Below are positions 13,601 to 27,944 of a DNA stretch of 64,000 bases, piece by piece. A model generated the notes under the pieces. The model was not told the origin of the DNA, made no database searches, and saw only the letters and a program-made list of their open reading frames with translations. This stretch comes from Opisthocomus hoazin (Eukaryota; Chordata; Aves; Opisthocomiformes; Opisthocomidae): assembly GCF_030867145.1 (NCBI RefSeq), contig NC_134419.1:4863501-4927500 (forward strand). The letters are read 5' to 3'. Position numbers and translations under genes: made by a program. Each line of letters opens with the position of its first letter. The stretch's first letter is position 1.

Positions 13601-16600
13601 ATTTGAACGTGTAATTGACTTCCGAACCCACACGGTACAACACGTGGTGAGCCTCTGCGGAGTGAGCCACGTCCAGGCATCAACCTAGTTTGGCTTTTCT
13701 AAGCACACGGTGCAGATCCTCTTTCCAGCGCTCCTTCCTGAGAATTACAGTCCAGTTGTTTCATTCAAGGCCCTTCTGTCGACCCTGATGATTCCCCTGT
13801 CACTGGCACGCACTCTTCCCTGGAACCACAGCTGGAGAAGGAGCCCAGCTCACTGTGTAACCCTGGGGGGCTGTATGATAGTGAAAACACAGCAAAGCAG
13901 ATCAGCTTGAATCTAGAAGTATGTGCAAAGATTCTCTTGAAAACCCAGAAATCAAGTGTGTGCAGATTACCCTGTCTCAGCTTCCTTATAGTTCTAGCAG
14001 ATTCTCTGGGCTATACTAGGTCCTCTGTGAGGACACGGGATCCAGGCAGATGCAAGGAATTTCTTCTGAACCACACAGCTCCTTCAGACCATCTTGCTTT
14101 CTATGAATTAGACTGGCCCTTTGGCTAAACCCAACTTCTGTGGAGCAGACACATTCATTTCTTCTCCCCTCCCACATAACCTGAGATTTCCTACGTGAGG
14201 CTTCCCCTTTATTTCTTTAACAAATGTTTTTACAACCCCTTCATGGTATATGTGAACTGTCTGTTACAAACTCAGCTGAACTCACTGGAAGCAAGTCAGA
14301 TGGAATGTGAAATTCAAAAACCTACACAGGTACAGCTGTATGCCTCATAAGCTAATTATTGACCTAATAAACTCAGGCCCTTAGCAGGGGTTACTGTTTC
14401 AGTCCACGGGCTAACATTGACATGTAACTTCTCTAACAGGAAAAGTTGCACCTGGCTATCTTGTCATATAAGCAAAGCTGAAGTCCATCCACAAAAGAGC
14501 AACAGACCTGTCCCAGGTCACTCCTGTCAGGTCTAGAGACTTTCACTTCCTTGTTAACTTTACTAGGTAAGTGCTGCCTTTTGTCCAAAACTGCAAGCAC
14601 TTTCATGGATTGCCATTAAGATTTAATGGCAGACTTTGTCGCTGCAAAGACATCTCATGATACAAAAATTCCACTGCATCAGTTTCCTAGTATCACGAAA
14701 TTAACTCAAATTTATATCAAAGGCCTAAGTTCCCAAAATTATTAGTGCTGCTGCACCTCTTGCTCCATGATTAAGATGACAAGTTCTTAGCAAGAAATAA
14801 GGGCTGAGATGAAAGATCTTTGGTGAGCCACAACATTACCAGAAGCCTTGGGGACTCAGATCTTAGCTTTCTCTCCACTGTGATTTATGAACAATAGAAA
14901 CCTCTAAATGATCTGCTCATCGGTGAGCGAGCTGCGGTACAGCTCTGTGTACCTTTGCATCGGAGATGGAAGCAGATACGCTTAATCAGTGCAGAAAGAT
15001 ACAGGAGTGGGAGACACAGCTCTGCCCTTTCTCCACATCGTCCATCGTGCACACTCACTGCCTCTCAAACTGTAAATAGCAGACTTGCGCTCCCAACACT
15101 GAGCCACTGCTAACACAGCTACAGAAAACACACACAAGCCTCGGATGAATAGTGGTTTGGCTATTTATCTCATTAGTGGGCTTAGGAAGGATAAATAACA
15201 GCAACACTCAACTGCTAGGATCTGTCTCATCTTCTCTGCCTTCTCTTCCTGAGAACGGATGGAAACACCTCCTGGAGGAGGCTTTGGAGTAGGCAGAACG
15301 AAGTGAAGGGGCACATTCCTTCCAGCATTAAAAAAGCCTCTAGGAGCCACAAAGCACAGAACAGAGGAAGGACTGCTTGGTTTCGACGTCTGTATCAGTT
15401 ATGAGTAAGTCAGTGGTGCCCTGACAAGAAGGACTGAAGAAATTGGGGTGTGGCAGCTCTTCGGTGCAGCAAGAGAGAGCCCAGAAGCCTCCACAGAAGG
15501 TTTCCTCTAGGATAGGCTGAGTACGAGCCAGGGCAGGACATTCCTGTGCCACCATGAGACAGGCTCCAGCCTCTGCCAGAGCCCTGTGACTCACGGTGGC
15601 GGGGGAAGGCAAGACTTGGCAACCTGGGCTGTCTCACACAGCAGTAGGTTTTGTTCTCCACAGAATAACCTAAGGCCTGTGTGGCATGTGGTCAAACTCT
15701 CCAGTAAAGCACGGCAGTCCTTGTCACCCTCTGGTCACCTTCTTAATGGCAACGGACCATATCACTTAATTCCTGCAGGCCTTGACGCATCCTGCCCCAG
15801 CTGCCCAAACGATGGTTAGCAGGCTGCAGAGGAGCGATGCTAGTGAGACAGCGAGTCCTCTGCTCTTTTCCCCGCCTGCAGCAGTGAGACGTCCCAGGCC
15901 CCAGCAGCCGGCAATATCCGCCCGGGACAGGACGCCACTCCCACGCAGCGCGGCGAAACCAGCACTGTGATTCACGAGTGGAACCACTTCCCTTGGGACA
16001 GCTGTAATGGCTCCCATTTCCTGCTCTCTGCCCTACCCAACTTTTAAGGTTCCCATCCTCACCACAAGAACCAAACAGCCTGCACAACAGGCACTGGTCT
16101 GCTGTAGTTTACAGCCCAGCGTTTCAAGGTGTTTCTGGTTAGTACTTTTAAAAGCTGGGCTGTACCCACTTGTGATGAGAGCCCTAGAAAATGCCATCTT
16201 CCTTTCGGTAAACTCCTTTAGTGTCACTATATGTTGCTGTTAGGGCCCATGAAAAACTCAGGCTCCATGAGTTGTATTATGCACCCTGACACTATTTTAC
16301 TACTTCGCCTTTTGCAATACAAATGGCATAGAAATTGTACAACCTGGAGAATACACAGAAGACATCTCACATGCCTGGAGATGACATATTTTCCCTCCCA
16401 GCCCAAATGAATCTTGAAGCAGAGATATTTAAAAAAAGCCTAATCATACATTGCTAAATTTTTGGTAGGCCAGATCAAATATTCTTAATGAAACCTTTTT
16501 AAAAAGTGGATAATACACATACGGTCTAGCTCCTGCAACACACTGAACACTCTGACCTGTGGCTAGCACTATCTTGTCTGCAAAGTGGCATACTTGGTTG

Positions 16601-16785
16601 AGTAACCATGTTTAAAGGTTAACATGACATCTGCTTACCATTTCACTTCAGTGGGAAGACTGTGTGATTAGAGTTAAGCAGGTGACACCCAGTGTGATAG
16701 CCTTTCCTGAAAAGCAACCATCTCAAAAAGGTTCAAAGTACGATACCCCAAAAGGAGATACAAAAATAGCATTAATCATTTTTAC
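10621..16785. other. Non-coding sequence, no gene recognised
   Basis: No supported gene. A (TA)9 microsatellite lies at about 13128-13146. The stretch 15400-16130 is more G+C-rich with overlapping open frames on both strands, but none has a domain or a plausible start. A perfect AP-1 heptamer TGACTCA lies at 15587-15593, which may be a chance occurrence. Confidence 0.6.
13128..13146. repeat. (TA)n microsatellite
   Basis: About nine TA dinucleotides in a row, flanked by CCCCTTT and TTTTTG. Confidence 0.95.
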
Positions 16786-16905
16786 AAATCACAAGATCAT
16801 AGGATAATTCATGTTGAAAGGGACCTCAGAAGGACATGCAGTTCAATCTCCCACTCAAAGCAGGGTCAGCTATGAGGTCAGACCAGGTTACTCAGGGCTT
16901 TAACT
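16786..16905 (-). repeat. CR1 LINE 3' end, reverse orientation, old
   Basis: Read on the + strand, the order is reversed CR1: ATCATAGGATAATTCATG, then TTGAAAGGGACCTC, then GTTCAATCTCCCACTC and GACCAGGTTACTCAGGGC. This is the reverse complement of the standard CR1 3' region and tail. Divergence is clearly higher than in the copy at 31.2 kb. Confidence 0.82.
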
Positions 16906-19900
16906 AGCCCATTTGCCTTTAGGATGTCTACTGCAAGCATTGAAGAGTTTGGTTTTTTGTATTAAAACAGAAGAATTTGCAATTGGTAAAAATTAAATGA
17001 TAACAGCCTTAGAAATATCAGTGAATATGATCCACAGGCTACCAGGAGTCAACTAACAATAACGAATGTTTTCCCAGTACTAACTCGTTTGTTCTGCTTT
17101 CCAACATATTATTTCAAAGCAATAACAAGTAAGCTGAGCTGCGATGGCTGACTCTCCAAATTCAGTAAGTTTGATTTTCATGAGTGGCAATGACATTGAC
17201 AGCTTAGAACACATAAGCCTGTACCGTTTACATTGAAATACACTTACTATGAAAGTGTATTTGCTTACTGACCAAATACACCTATACGAAAATGTTAGCT
17301 TTATATAAACTACCTCCAGAGCCCATCCCTGGAAGTAATAAGCTCTTCATTAAAGATTCCTTAGATTCTGAGTGACATTTCCTATTGATAAAGGTCCCAC
17401 TTATAAGCACAGATGACATTTAATATGTATGGTTTTAACAACATTAGCTTGTTAAACCCATTTGTTCTACAACGTGCTTTAACCCGTGTTATCAGAAATG
17501 TAGTTGAATTCCTCATCTGGTTAAAGGGCAAATTCAGATACCTTTAGTCACCTTCTCCCACTGAATTAACCGGAGATTGATGAGTAGAGAACGAACAAAG
17601 GGCTGAGACTGCACACAGGGCTAACACACGGGTTACCATTAGACAGTGGGACTTCAGACCACCTCTGTGATTTAAAGGGCCCCAGCTTTTCTCAATTTCA
17701 CCTTCAAAACATTCACAAGTTTTCACTGTTTTATCAGTATGGTTAAAGCAGTGAAACCTTCTGAAGCAGGGGGGTTTATTTTTTCTGAAATGTGATTCTG
17801 CAATTCAACGTAATTCACGTACTGGAAGGAGAATATGTCCTTGATTTCACTATAACTGTGTTCAGACAAAGGAACGCAGTTGGAATAGTCTATAAAAAAA
17901 TATTACCATCACGAAAGCTGACAGAGTTTCTCTGCTACAAATTTGTACATAAACAAGGACTAGTGAGAGCCCCATGCAGAGCTGCTACATTTTGGACTAA
18001 GAAAAGCAACACAATCACAGGTTGAGAATGGCACTACTAAGCATGAGATGGGGGTTGTTAATTCAAACTGACTGTCATTTGCGTACATTCAAGTGCTTTG
18101 CGTACACAGCGAAATTTTCTAACTGTCAAAAAAACTCAATTTTTTTTTTTTTAATTTCTAAAAGACCTTGACAGTTTAGTCTGCTTTAATGACAGTATGA
18201 AAGACAGGACACTTTGCAGGAAAGTTGCTACTCACTTTAAAACCTACATGTGGGCATTTTCTGAATTCAGCATGACTACTGTGCTTCTGGGAATTCCTCC
18301 CACTACCATTTCATGTGTGTGTTTCCCAACAGCAGGCATCCTCCAAAGCTCTGGGTCACAACATGTGGCACATGGTGTATGCTGCGACCACTACCAACAG
18401 CCAGGCAAAAATGCTACGGGGAGGAATTTCTTCAGCGAGCGGTATTTCCCATGTTCCAGCACAACCTTTTCTGACTACCCCCCTACCTTGCTGGCAGAGG
18501 CAGGAGCATCCCTTTGCCAATCAGGATTTTGTTAAACGTGCCTCTGCTGTCTTTAGTGACCATAACCTATAGCTGCAAATAGTTTTTCCTCCTAAATTAT
18601 CAAATTCCATAGCTGTTGGTCAGACATGCCATCTCCTGCCTCATCGTACCAGAGCTGCTATCACCCTCTTCCTTATTGCCCGATCAATGTTTCTCTCTAA
18701 TCACCCTCTTCCTTATTGTCGGATCTCTGTTTCTTCTCAAATACCTCCTCTACCACCATTCCAACACATGAATAACTTGAGTTTTAACACGTTTTACATG
18801 ACTGACATATTTAAGGCCCCAGCAGTATAAAAACAACATTAGAAAACACACAACAGATCTCAGCTAACAATGTGCATTAAATGAGTGCATGGCATTCTTT
18901 TTTTTTTAATCTGTACCATTAAGTAGTGTTAACTCCACCTACTAAATCCACAGGCACACACCTAGCACTGCTACAAAAGCAAAATGAGGTAGAAAACACC
19001 TTACGATCTCAGAAAAAGAGAAGATGGAGATGGTATGACAGATTCATCAAGAAAAGCAGTATTTCATCCTTGTAACCGCGGAATCCGGTTTTGTAATAAT
19101 AATTGTTTGTGCTGCTGACTTCCTTCAACACCTGTGACCCTGCTTGTCACGGCCTCACTGCCTGCTGGAAACTTGGCAAAAGACAAGAGAAGAGATATTA
19201 GGGAACCAATGCTACATCCTGAGAGAGGCCATAAAGTCCAAAGGTTGAACAGAATTGCCAAGAGCAGTCCGATAAACGAAGGAAGTACGTGGCTCTGAAG
19301 AGACAAACTGCTGTGCCCGAGCACAGTATGTTCAAACTCTGCGAGCTGCACCCCAACGCCTCGCACGCTCGAAAAAGCACACTATCCAGGGACTTCTCCC
19401 AAATAGCCCCCTTGAAAAAGAAAGATTTTCAGCCCCTTTCTGAAAGAAGTATGTGACCAGTCGGTGCACTGCACATGCCAGAATTTCACAGATCTTAAAT
19501 TTGAAAAACACTCCTCTTTATTTTTTCAAATTAAGCTAGGATGATTTGTTGATTTAATAAAAAGAAAAAGTGGTGTGTAAAATCCCTCCTGAATTAGCAT
19601 ATTCAAGTCTTTCCAAAATCTGGCTCCAGTAAAGAACTTGTCCTTAAAAATCCATCAGACTGTAACTAAGCTTGTAACTTGGCATGTGAAGTAAATAAGC
19701 CAATAATCAGATCCTTCAGAAATTTTCAATTAAACCTGTAAAAATATCTAATAAAATATTCAGCATTTGAAGAGTTTTTATTCAGGAGGAGAGTATAGCA
19801 GCGCTGGTTTTGTGTTAGGAAGAGCATGGGGCATTAATAACCAAGGGTTTTTCCCCCCTTTCCTATCCCCCACTCACTCAGTTACACTAGCACAACTTGT

Positions 19901-20379
19901 TGTGAAGCCACACTGTGAATGTGAGCAGAAAACTGGCTTGCAGAACAAATCAAACCAAGAACACAGCATGGCCCCCACAAAGAACTGAGCAAGCACAAGC
20001 AAAGAGGCAGCGCAGGAATGGCAGCCAGGGGAGGGAGGAAAAAGGACGTGAATTGCTTTGAGCTCATATTGCTGCCGAGTACTTTCTATTATAAAACCAT
20101 AGCCTAATATGCTTTCAAGACTACGGCTCTGAACCGCTTCACACGGTGCACCTCCTTCCCTAGACGCGACCCTACAGGGTTCTATGCCGTTGCAGAAATG
20201 TGCCTGCGCGGAGAGACTTGCAGACACTGCACTCTATTATACTTTTCATTATTCACTGCCTATTCACTACACAAGAGGAGAACCCCAGCAGTGCTTGTAA
20301 ACACAACAGCTTCCTTGAGAAGCAACAGCAAAATCCATAAGCGCGGCTCTCCTTGTAAGTAAAATGCCTGACTTGGGAG
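16906..20379. other. Non-coding sequence, no gene recognised
   Basis: No supported gene. It contains a T-rich tract at 18140-18152 and a 40-bp tandem duplication (listed separately). Open frames up to about 115 codons occur on both strands but lack domains. Confidence 0.6.
18660..18739. repeat. 40-bp tandem duplication, two copies
   Basis: The block ATCACCCTCTTCCTTATTG begins at 18660 and again at 18700. The period is 40 bp, with substitutions mainly in the second half of the unit. Confidence 0.9.
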
Positions 20380-20745
20380 GGCTGTCCTCCCTGGGGAGCT
20401 CGGCTGTGGGAAGCGGGAGCAAGGAACTGCCTTTTTAGGACTGTGGCTGAGCAGAGCCGGGAAGCGGGAAGCGCTGGGGCAGGAACGGGGCTCCCGCAGC
20501 AGCTCGCTGGCCTTATAAGGAGAAAGCCAGGTATTTCCCGGGCGCTGTGCAAGGAGCTGCACAGCCAGCACAGCGAGGTAGGGCGAGGCAGCGCTCCCCA
20601 GCGATGCTTGGGCCACCACCGCCCAGGGGACCACTGGCCACAGCTGGGCGACCCTTGGCCATGGCCACGCTCCTGCTCGGCACAGCCCTGGCGTCTCCAG
20701 CCGCCGAGCACTTCAAATAGGCCTTATTAGGAAGCAGAAAGGCTT
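20380..20745. promoter_or_regulatory. G+C-rich element with two perfect CArG (SRF) boxes, candidate distal enhancer or promoter
   Basis: A local G+C-rich, CpG-containing island stands out from its A+T-rich surroundings. It carries CCTTATAAGG at 20511-20520 and CCTTATTAGG at 20722-20731. Both fit CC(A/T)6GG exactly, the binding consensus of serum response factor. The first also resembles a TATA-like element, and a possible splice donor GAG/GTAGGG lies near 20576, so an unannotated transcript starting about 20545 on the + strand is conceivable. The element lies about 16.5 kb upstream of JUN, an immediate-early gene. A regulatory link to JUN is inference. Confidence 0.45.
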
Positions 20746-22938
20746 AATTAATTAGAAAGATCATTTTCAGATCTGTAAAGCCAGATGGTTTGTGGGTGAA
20801 CCGTACTTGATTTTAATGTGACATTTCAAGGCATTCAAGGCACATTTTGGAGCACGAGTCTCTAACGTCAGGCATCTTTTTAGCTACCTGCATAAGAGGG
20901 CAGGTTTTCAGAGGTGATGAGCAATGGGATTTTCTGAAGACCTTCGTAGAAGGGGCAGGACACTCCAAGCCTCAGACACTCACCAATTTGTTTAAGCAAG
21001 CTTTAGGAACACACAAGATTAGGACTCCTCCCCAGTTGCCTAAAAATTAAGGCTGCGTGACAGAAGAGCAATAAGATTTCAGTTTAATTCAGTTTAAGTT
21101 ACATTTCTTTTTATTACCTGTTTTATTTTTTCTAGAAAGCAAAAAAAAGTAAACCACTTCAGGCCAAATCCATCTACACAGGATATATGTGTAACCACCC
21201 TTGACCATGAATTGTCCCATATTGTGACTCTTATTTCTTTTCCTGACTCTGGTTTTCAGGAGTAAAAAGAGGAGGCCTTGAGTAAAATAGGAAAAAAGTA
21301 CATTTTTTTCCCCAACAATATCCATTTTTAAATTTTATTTTTAAATCTTTCTCAGAAAATCGCAACAAAAATGGAGTGTCTTTGAACATTTTTCTTGGGG
21401 AAAAAAACCCTGTAATTTTCCTTTAGATATTGTTAAAAAAGTAAGAATTTACAGTGTAACATTAAAATGAGATGCTACCCGTCCAGGAATAACACAGCAT
21501 CCCAGTTCTGAATATGAAATAGCATACTGAAATTCAAAAGATTACCCATACATTTTGCCATCTTAGTTTCTTGAGGTTAAACTTCGATAATCGCCTGCCC
21601 TGAGATGCTGAATAGTACAGGTTTAACTGAAAGCAGCAACTTTTAACCGAGAGATACGAGAATGGCTTGATAGTTTTGATCTGTACTACGTTTTCAATAC
21701 ACAGACAAGTGTTTGCTCTGCGTCACAAACTACTGCCATCATTAGTGCCTTCAGGTAATAATTGCAGCAGGAAGACCAAAACTTTGATTACCACATCCCA
21801 CTTGCAACATATTGGCAAGAAAACATGGGGGAAGTACTAATTACCCATGGATAATCACAGGGCATCCGTTTCTAGGATTTCTTATGAGAGGCCCATCAGG
21901 AGAAATGAGGCCACAGACAACGTGAGAAACTACATTAAACTGAAAAATATCTAGATACGTGACAAACTTATTTGGTATGAGCTCAGACATTGCACAGGAC
22001 TCTCTCCAATTGTTGATTGGGCTGGGATCACATTTCTGTAGCTCCAAAGGAGCACTACGGCAAGACTACTTTCCATAAAGCCTTGACATCAGGTTTCATA
22101 TTGTAAATTTCTCCTTTAAAATAACTTGCTTGCCAAAGCAGTTCAGCTGCCAGAAAGAGAGAAAAGCAGGCAAACTATTCCCTTAAAAGCAATGACTGTG
22201 CTATGCTCCTCAGGTACACGAGGCATCGCTCCAGAACCAGGGAACGTTGGCTCATTAGGAGCAATTAAAAAAACTCTGAGGGGATTTTAAAAACAACAAC
22301 TTCCAAAAACAAAACATGCATATATACCACATGCATTTGTTTATGCAGCTGTAATGAGTGATGAAATCCATTTATGAGCTGAAGTCACAAGATTCTAAGC
22401 AGGTCTTTGTTTAATCTCAGTAAGTCATGACATTTCCCTACTACTTATAATAACGTGATTTGGATCAACATTTTCCAACTTATGCACCTGGTTTGTAACA
22501 GTGCTTACCACTTGCACTTCTCATCTGCTTCGCTGGAAACTGAACAGTCTGCTTCTGAGCCACTGCTTTGATTAAGCATCCTAAAGACAGATATTGAAAG
22601 CTTGTTTAACATACGCCTGTAATACTTGAATTCAGCATATATTCTGCAATTCTTACTCAAACTGAAAATCTATGCAACCAGCAAAGAGTGTAAATAAAAA
22701 TCAATGAGGCCATTAGTGGAATGAATACTTACAGCATCAGCCCTTTATAACCACGAAGTCTATCCGGATAGATGCCCTTAAAAGACTTAAGGAGGTTTGC
22801 TACAGACAGTGGCTTTCTTTCCAGTGTGTTGCTGTGACCTGGAAGAATAAAATGAAGATAAATGCAGCAGTTTGCTGCTTACTTTAATGCAGCATTAGTG
22901 CCCTAAGTAACAAAGGGAGGACAGAGTATACAGGGGGG

Positions 22939-22956
22939 AAAAAAAAAAAAAAAAAA
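22939..22956. repeat. (A)18 homopolymer
   Basis: A run of 18 A directly preceded by GGGGGG. No retroposon body recognised. Confidence 0.95.
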
Positions 22957-23102
22957 GACTCAGCACAAATAACTATTACATTTGTTTTCTGTGTTTATGA
23001 ACTGTGCTAGGCTCTAGATGTATTATTATACAGGTATAACAGCATCCAAATCTGCAATCCTGCATATAAACCAAGACCACGTACTTAGCTTTGATATTAA
23101 GC

Positions 23103-23123
23103 AAAAAAAAAAAAAAAAAAAAA
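23103..23123. repeat. (A)21 homopolymer
   Basis: A run of 21 A followed by GAAAAAG. No retroposon body recognised upstream. Confidence 0.95.
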
Positions 23124-26100
23124 GAAAAAGGTATTTGCCACTGCTGCTCTTGCCATTACACTTCTATTAGCTTTGCAAACAGATCTGATGTTTGGTGAGG
23201 ATTAGATCGAAACTAAATGAATCTAGGTCCTCTGTTAATATAAACAGAGTGACTTTTTTATACTTCTTTCAAGAAGAGAAAAAAGATTAGACTCCTGATC
23301 CGAATAAGAAGTCAATCTACCTAATGCACAAGAGCAGGACGTCCCAGACACAGAAAAAATTCTCTGAGCCTTTAAGGTCTGAAGGAAAGCGTTGCCATCT
23401 ACACTCATTCTCCATTCTGTTTCTCATGTTTGGCTCGTTCACCCACTGCTCTCTAGAGCCCCAAATGAGCCAGGAGAACAGGTGGATTTTACAGCACGTC
23501 ACCAAATCAAGGTGGCAGAAGGATATAAGGAAAACGCAAGGATCTTTCACGTAGAATGCTTGTTCCAAGCAACCCCTTGTTTTTACTCAAAAACATAAAC
23601 TACAAGACAATTTCTTCAGCAGCTTGGACCCAAACTCAGGATGGGTCTAAAAAGGCCAATGCCAAATATGCATAAGCAGCAAAGTCAACGTATCACCCAA
23701 CTGGCACAAAGAGAGTATGTTCCTATACCTTGCATTTTTTACATCTATTTTTGTTGATGTAGGATGTCAGTGCCTTTCCCAATGTGAAAAAAAGTCCTAA
23801 AACGACCATCAGCGTGAGGCAGCCAGGGAAGCAGTGGAACTCCTGAGATGGAAAGTGGCACTTTTTCTGCCGTTTTCAGATACACGCACCTTTTGGACGT
23901 GTTTTTGTTACACAGAAGTACTACGTGGACTTGGAAAGCGAGACAATATTCTCAGAAGGACGGTATGTCCAGACTTTATTGCCTTCCATTTTCTTAGGAT
24001 GGCTACATCACTCAAGTGAAAAAGTCACATAATATATACAAGCCGTATCAAACAACAATCTGTAATATTCTTACTGACACGTCAATTTATAAATGCTAGA
24101 TATTTCCAGGGGAAAATAACTCAGATGCAATCTTTCAACCTAAATTCAAAGTCTATAGGGATTATACTTCATAGTCCGCCATTTGCAAAGTCCTGTTCAT
24201 TTATTTTCCTTTAGCTTTTTGGGATCTACTATACCAGTCTGCCAGGTAAAATAATGACTGTAACTACTGAAGTCAGAGTAGCAACTGAAAAGCACATATT
24301 AGTAGAAAACATTATTCAATATGCTCGTCCATATGAACTAAACCCAGCTGAAAAGCTCTGAAAAGGCACATTAAAAAAATAACTGTGAGAGCGTTAAGTA
24401 AACAGTTCCCTTACTGGATTTGCTATAACAGACTAAAACCTTTCTTCCCCTTTCCACATTAAAGGCGAGCTCTGAAACCACATTTTGCATATTCCATTAG
24501 TTCAAACCTCTTCTAACATGGTTCCCAGGGCAGACCAAGTCTAACAAACTTTAAAAAATGAATCTAACATTGGTCTAAAATAACAGTATTAGAATCTGGT
24601 GGAGTGTGAACAACAGGACAATCAATAAATGTCTGCTTTTATTCCCAGACTTGGAATGGAATTCTACACAATTTTTAGCCCTGAAGAGTCACAATTTATT
24701 GAACCTGAACTTGCATGCAAGCTTTAGTAATCAATGTTACCCACCTCATGCCTCTGACTGCTTTCATCGGAGAGAGGAATTGAACATTTGGAGAAAGAAA
24801 AACATTTCTGTGACTGTTTTAAAACTCGGAGTTGAAAGTTTCTTGAAAGGTCAGAAAGCTAGCAGTTACCCTGCTAGAAACAGATTAGCAGGCTGAGGCT
24901 AGGCAAGGTGGTCAGGGGTGTACGGGAAGTATAATCCATCAGATTGATAGCACCACTATGTATACGGCACAATTATATCTTATCTTCCCAGCCCTGCAAC
25001 CAAAATAAACCACATCGAAGTCTTGGAGTCTGATCCTGTTGTCTTTAAGCACACACCCCTTAGGGTGGCGACCCAGGACACACCACACATCTTTTACTTC
25101 GTGTAAGACAAAATCAAAACAAATATAATCAGTATTTTTCCTTTTAGGACTCTCACTGAGACTCTTTGATGTGTTTTCCCTAATCGTTTTCTCTTTTTAA
25201 TGATCACACTCAGGGGTTTCTCTGAGCTTACAATGGTCTAATTTTTATGCAACCTCTTCCATGCGGGCGCCTTCCCAAGCTCCCAACACAGCAACTGCTG
25301 TAACAGTACACAGCAACACTACACCAAAGAATACCTTGTCCAAATGAAACCAAAAGGGAAATTTAGATGAGTACATTCTGCTTAGGTTGGAATTTTGGCT
25401 CAGACACAAGAGTTAACACTCCTGGTCTTGCAAAAAGAAGCTCTAAAGGAGATACTGAAAATGAAAGTATCTTCTGCCTCAAAGCTGAGAATCTGTCCAC
25501 CTCTATAACATGTTTTTCTGCTCTGGGAAATTTTACTTATCTATACCCATTCATGAAGGGGAAATCCTTGGTCCTATGAGTTAGCAGTGGGTTTGCCATT
25601 CACTTGACTAGACCTGGGACTCCACCAGTGTGATTTAGTACCTGTGGTATAAAACGAATTAAATTTCTAAATTCTATCTGGCTGCTTGCCAATTTTTCTT
25701 TGTCTTAGGAGCAGTTATTCACATTTACATTTTATCTTGATTCTCTTTAGCAATATCTCTATTTACGTAGAGAATCCTTAAACAGATTACCACATTCTTT
25801 TCAGCGTTACCCAAGAGGTGCATTGGTTGTACTACAGATCTAAAATTTTCCAGATCCACTATTAATAAAATGCCTAAACTTAACATAGGCGCTACGCAAA
25901 ACTCGCATAACTAGAACACCTATAAAACACCCTGTAAACAGCTGCCCTACATCTAAGCTAGATTCACGAGGTTCTAGAGTTAATTTCCCTTTGTCAGTGA
26001 AGATTTACTGATACTGCTGATACTCATTTCTGTTGCTCTCTGCTGTGCCTCATCAAGACACTGCACATGGAGGAAGCAGGAGCGGAGACAAGAAGTGGAA

Positions 26101-27944
26101 ACATTTCCTTCACGTGGGAAGGTGCCCTGCTAAGAAACTGCTTATTGAACCTGACAGCGAGCGCATAAACAACATTAGAGGGAGTGCTCACACATGTACT
26201 CCCAATAAAGGGGAGGACAAGGCGGTGAAAGTCAGAGCTATTACAAGATGAATACAAATTAAAGACACTGTTCTTAATCTCCAGGATACTAAAATATTTT
26301 TGAGAGCTCCCACTATTTGGGGGAGGAGGGAGCAAGAGAAGGGGGTAGGGGGAGCACTAAGCTCTGCTGAGATTTTTCTTATGGTTTGTATCATCTTTTG
26401 TGAGAAAATCATTCTAGAAAAAAAGCAACAGAAGATTTTGAAACTAACAGAAAAAGCACTTGCTAAAAGGTAGCTTGCTCTTCGTAAAACTTCCCATGAG
26501 GCCTGAAAAAGCACCCTGGGCATGCACTTCACCAGACAACTTTGCATATGAAATACTGTTTGTTTCAAAAACAGTTGTGTATTTTTACCAGGGGGGTTAT
26601 TCCTGTCAATTGTCCCCTGGTTACTGATCTGTGAAAAGCAAGAAAAGGAGTCAGAACTACCACAAAGATACAAGCATAACTATTAAAGTTCATGGGATTT
26701 TCGACATTCCCCCTCCTTACCCTGAAACTTTAACCCTTGAGTGAATGCTGCCATATATATTTATTTCCTTTGTCTGGCTCTCTGGTGGGCCACCTGGAAA
26801 GCATCAGCACTCTAAGAAGAAAACTGCTATTGTTTATTTGGCATTTCCTTAAAAGAAAATCTTCCTGTCCACTGCCACTTCTCAGAAAGGTATATTGTTC
26901 TATCACCACCCGTATCAAATTCAAGTGCAGAGACATGTTTATGGTACGTGCAGTGGCTCAGATAGGCTGAGCTGTTGCAATCCTGTTGCAATCCTGTGCA
27001 GAAAACAGAATGTTAACACTGGCATGCTGCTCCCACGCCCTCCCCTTTTCAGGCTTTACATTAACTCAGTGACACCCTGCTAGGCACAAGGTTTATTTAC
27101 ACAACACAAAATCTTGAGGCAAGCCTTTGTTCGACTGCAATGTTGACAAGGTTTATGAAGCACTACCGACTGTAGTAAAGGTGTATTAAGAATCAACCGA
27201 GGACCACATATGAATGAAATGTTTTGAAACTTGCTTGATTGAGTTTCCAGCTGCAGCACAGTTCTCTTTTAGCCAGAAGCTGTTGGGACAAGCTAGTGAA
27301 GGTCTTGGCTTTCACGGTGACCAGTGAATTGCACGGACACGGTGGCTCCACAAGACCTTTAATCTGGGATATGCTGGTCACAGCCTGAAAAGAAGCAAAT
27401 GCCTCCCTCTCTCCCCAGCCATTCAGGTTTTTTGCTGGGATAGATTTGAACGGGACGTATTTCCTAAGACACTTCACCTCATGGCTGTGTCAGCGCAAGG
27501 GAGGGGACAGCGTGGGAGCAGGAAGAGGGCAGGACTGCCTCTTTTGTCAGCAGTGCTGGCCGAAAGCACTTGGGGAACTAACGACATCATAATTTGTGCT
27601 GATTTACATCTGCTAAAAACCGCTTCTTAGTTTCCCTTAAAAATGATTGCTATATGTATAGCATTTTAAAACTTAACATGTGAGTAAAAACAGGCAAGAA
27701 AGCTTAGGTGCCAGTTTATGGAGTGGAAATGTCCAAGGGGGCTGCAAGGTTCACCTCCCCAGGACTAGCAATACTCACTCCTGCGAGTAAGGGGTGCCTG
27801 TTGAGCTCACTCGCTTCCCCAAGGGTGTAGAATGCAGAAGAGCTCCTATGTTTCACGTGATTATCTTCTTGTCAAAGTTTTGCACTAAGTGTCAGGCTTT
27901 TTGTTCAAAGAAACCATCTGTGTGATTCTGGAGAGGTGGTGGTC

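Noticed and set aside
26188-26673. 161-codon open frame, - strand
   Set aside because: No recognisable domain or splice context; hydrophobic and Ser-rich composition is consistent with a chance frame.
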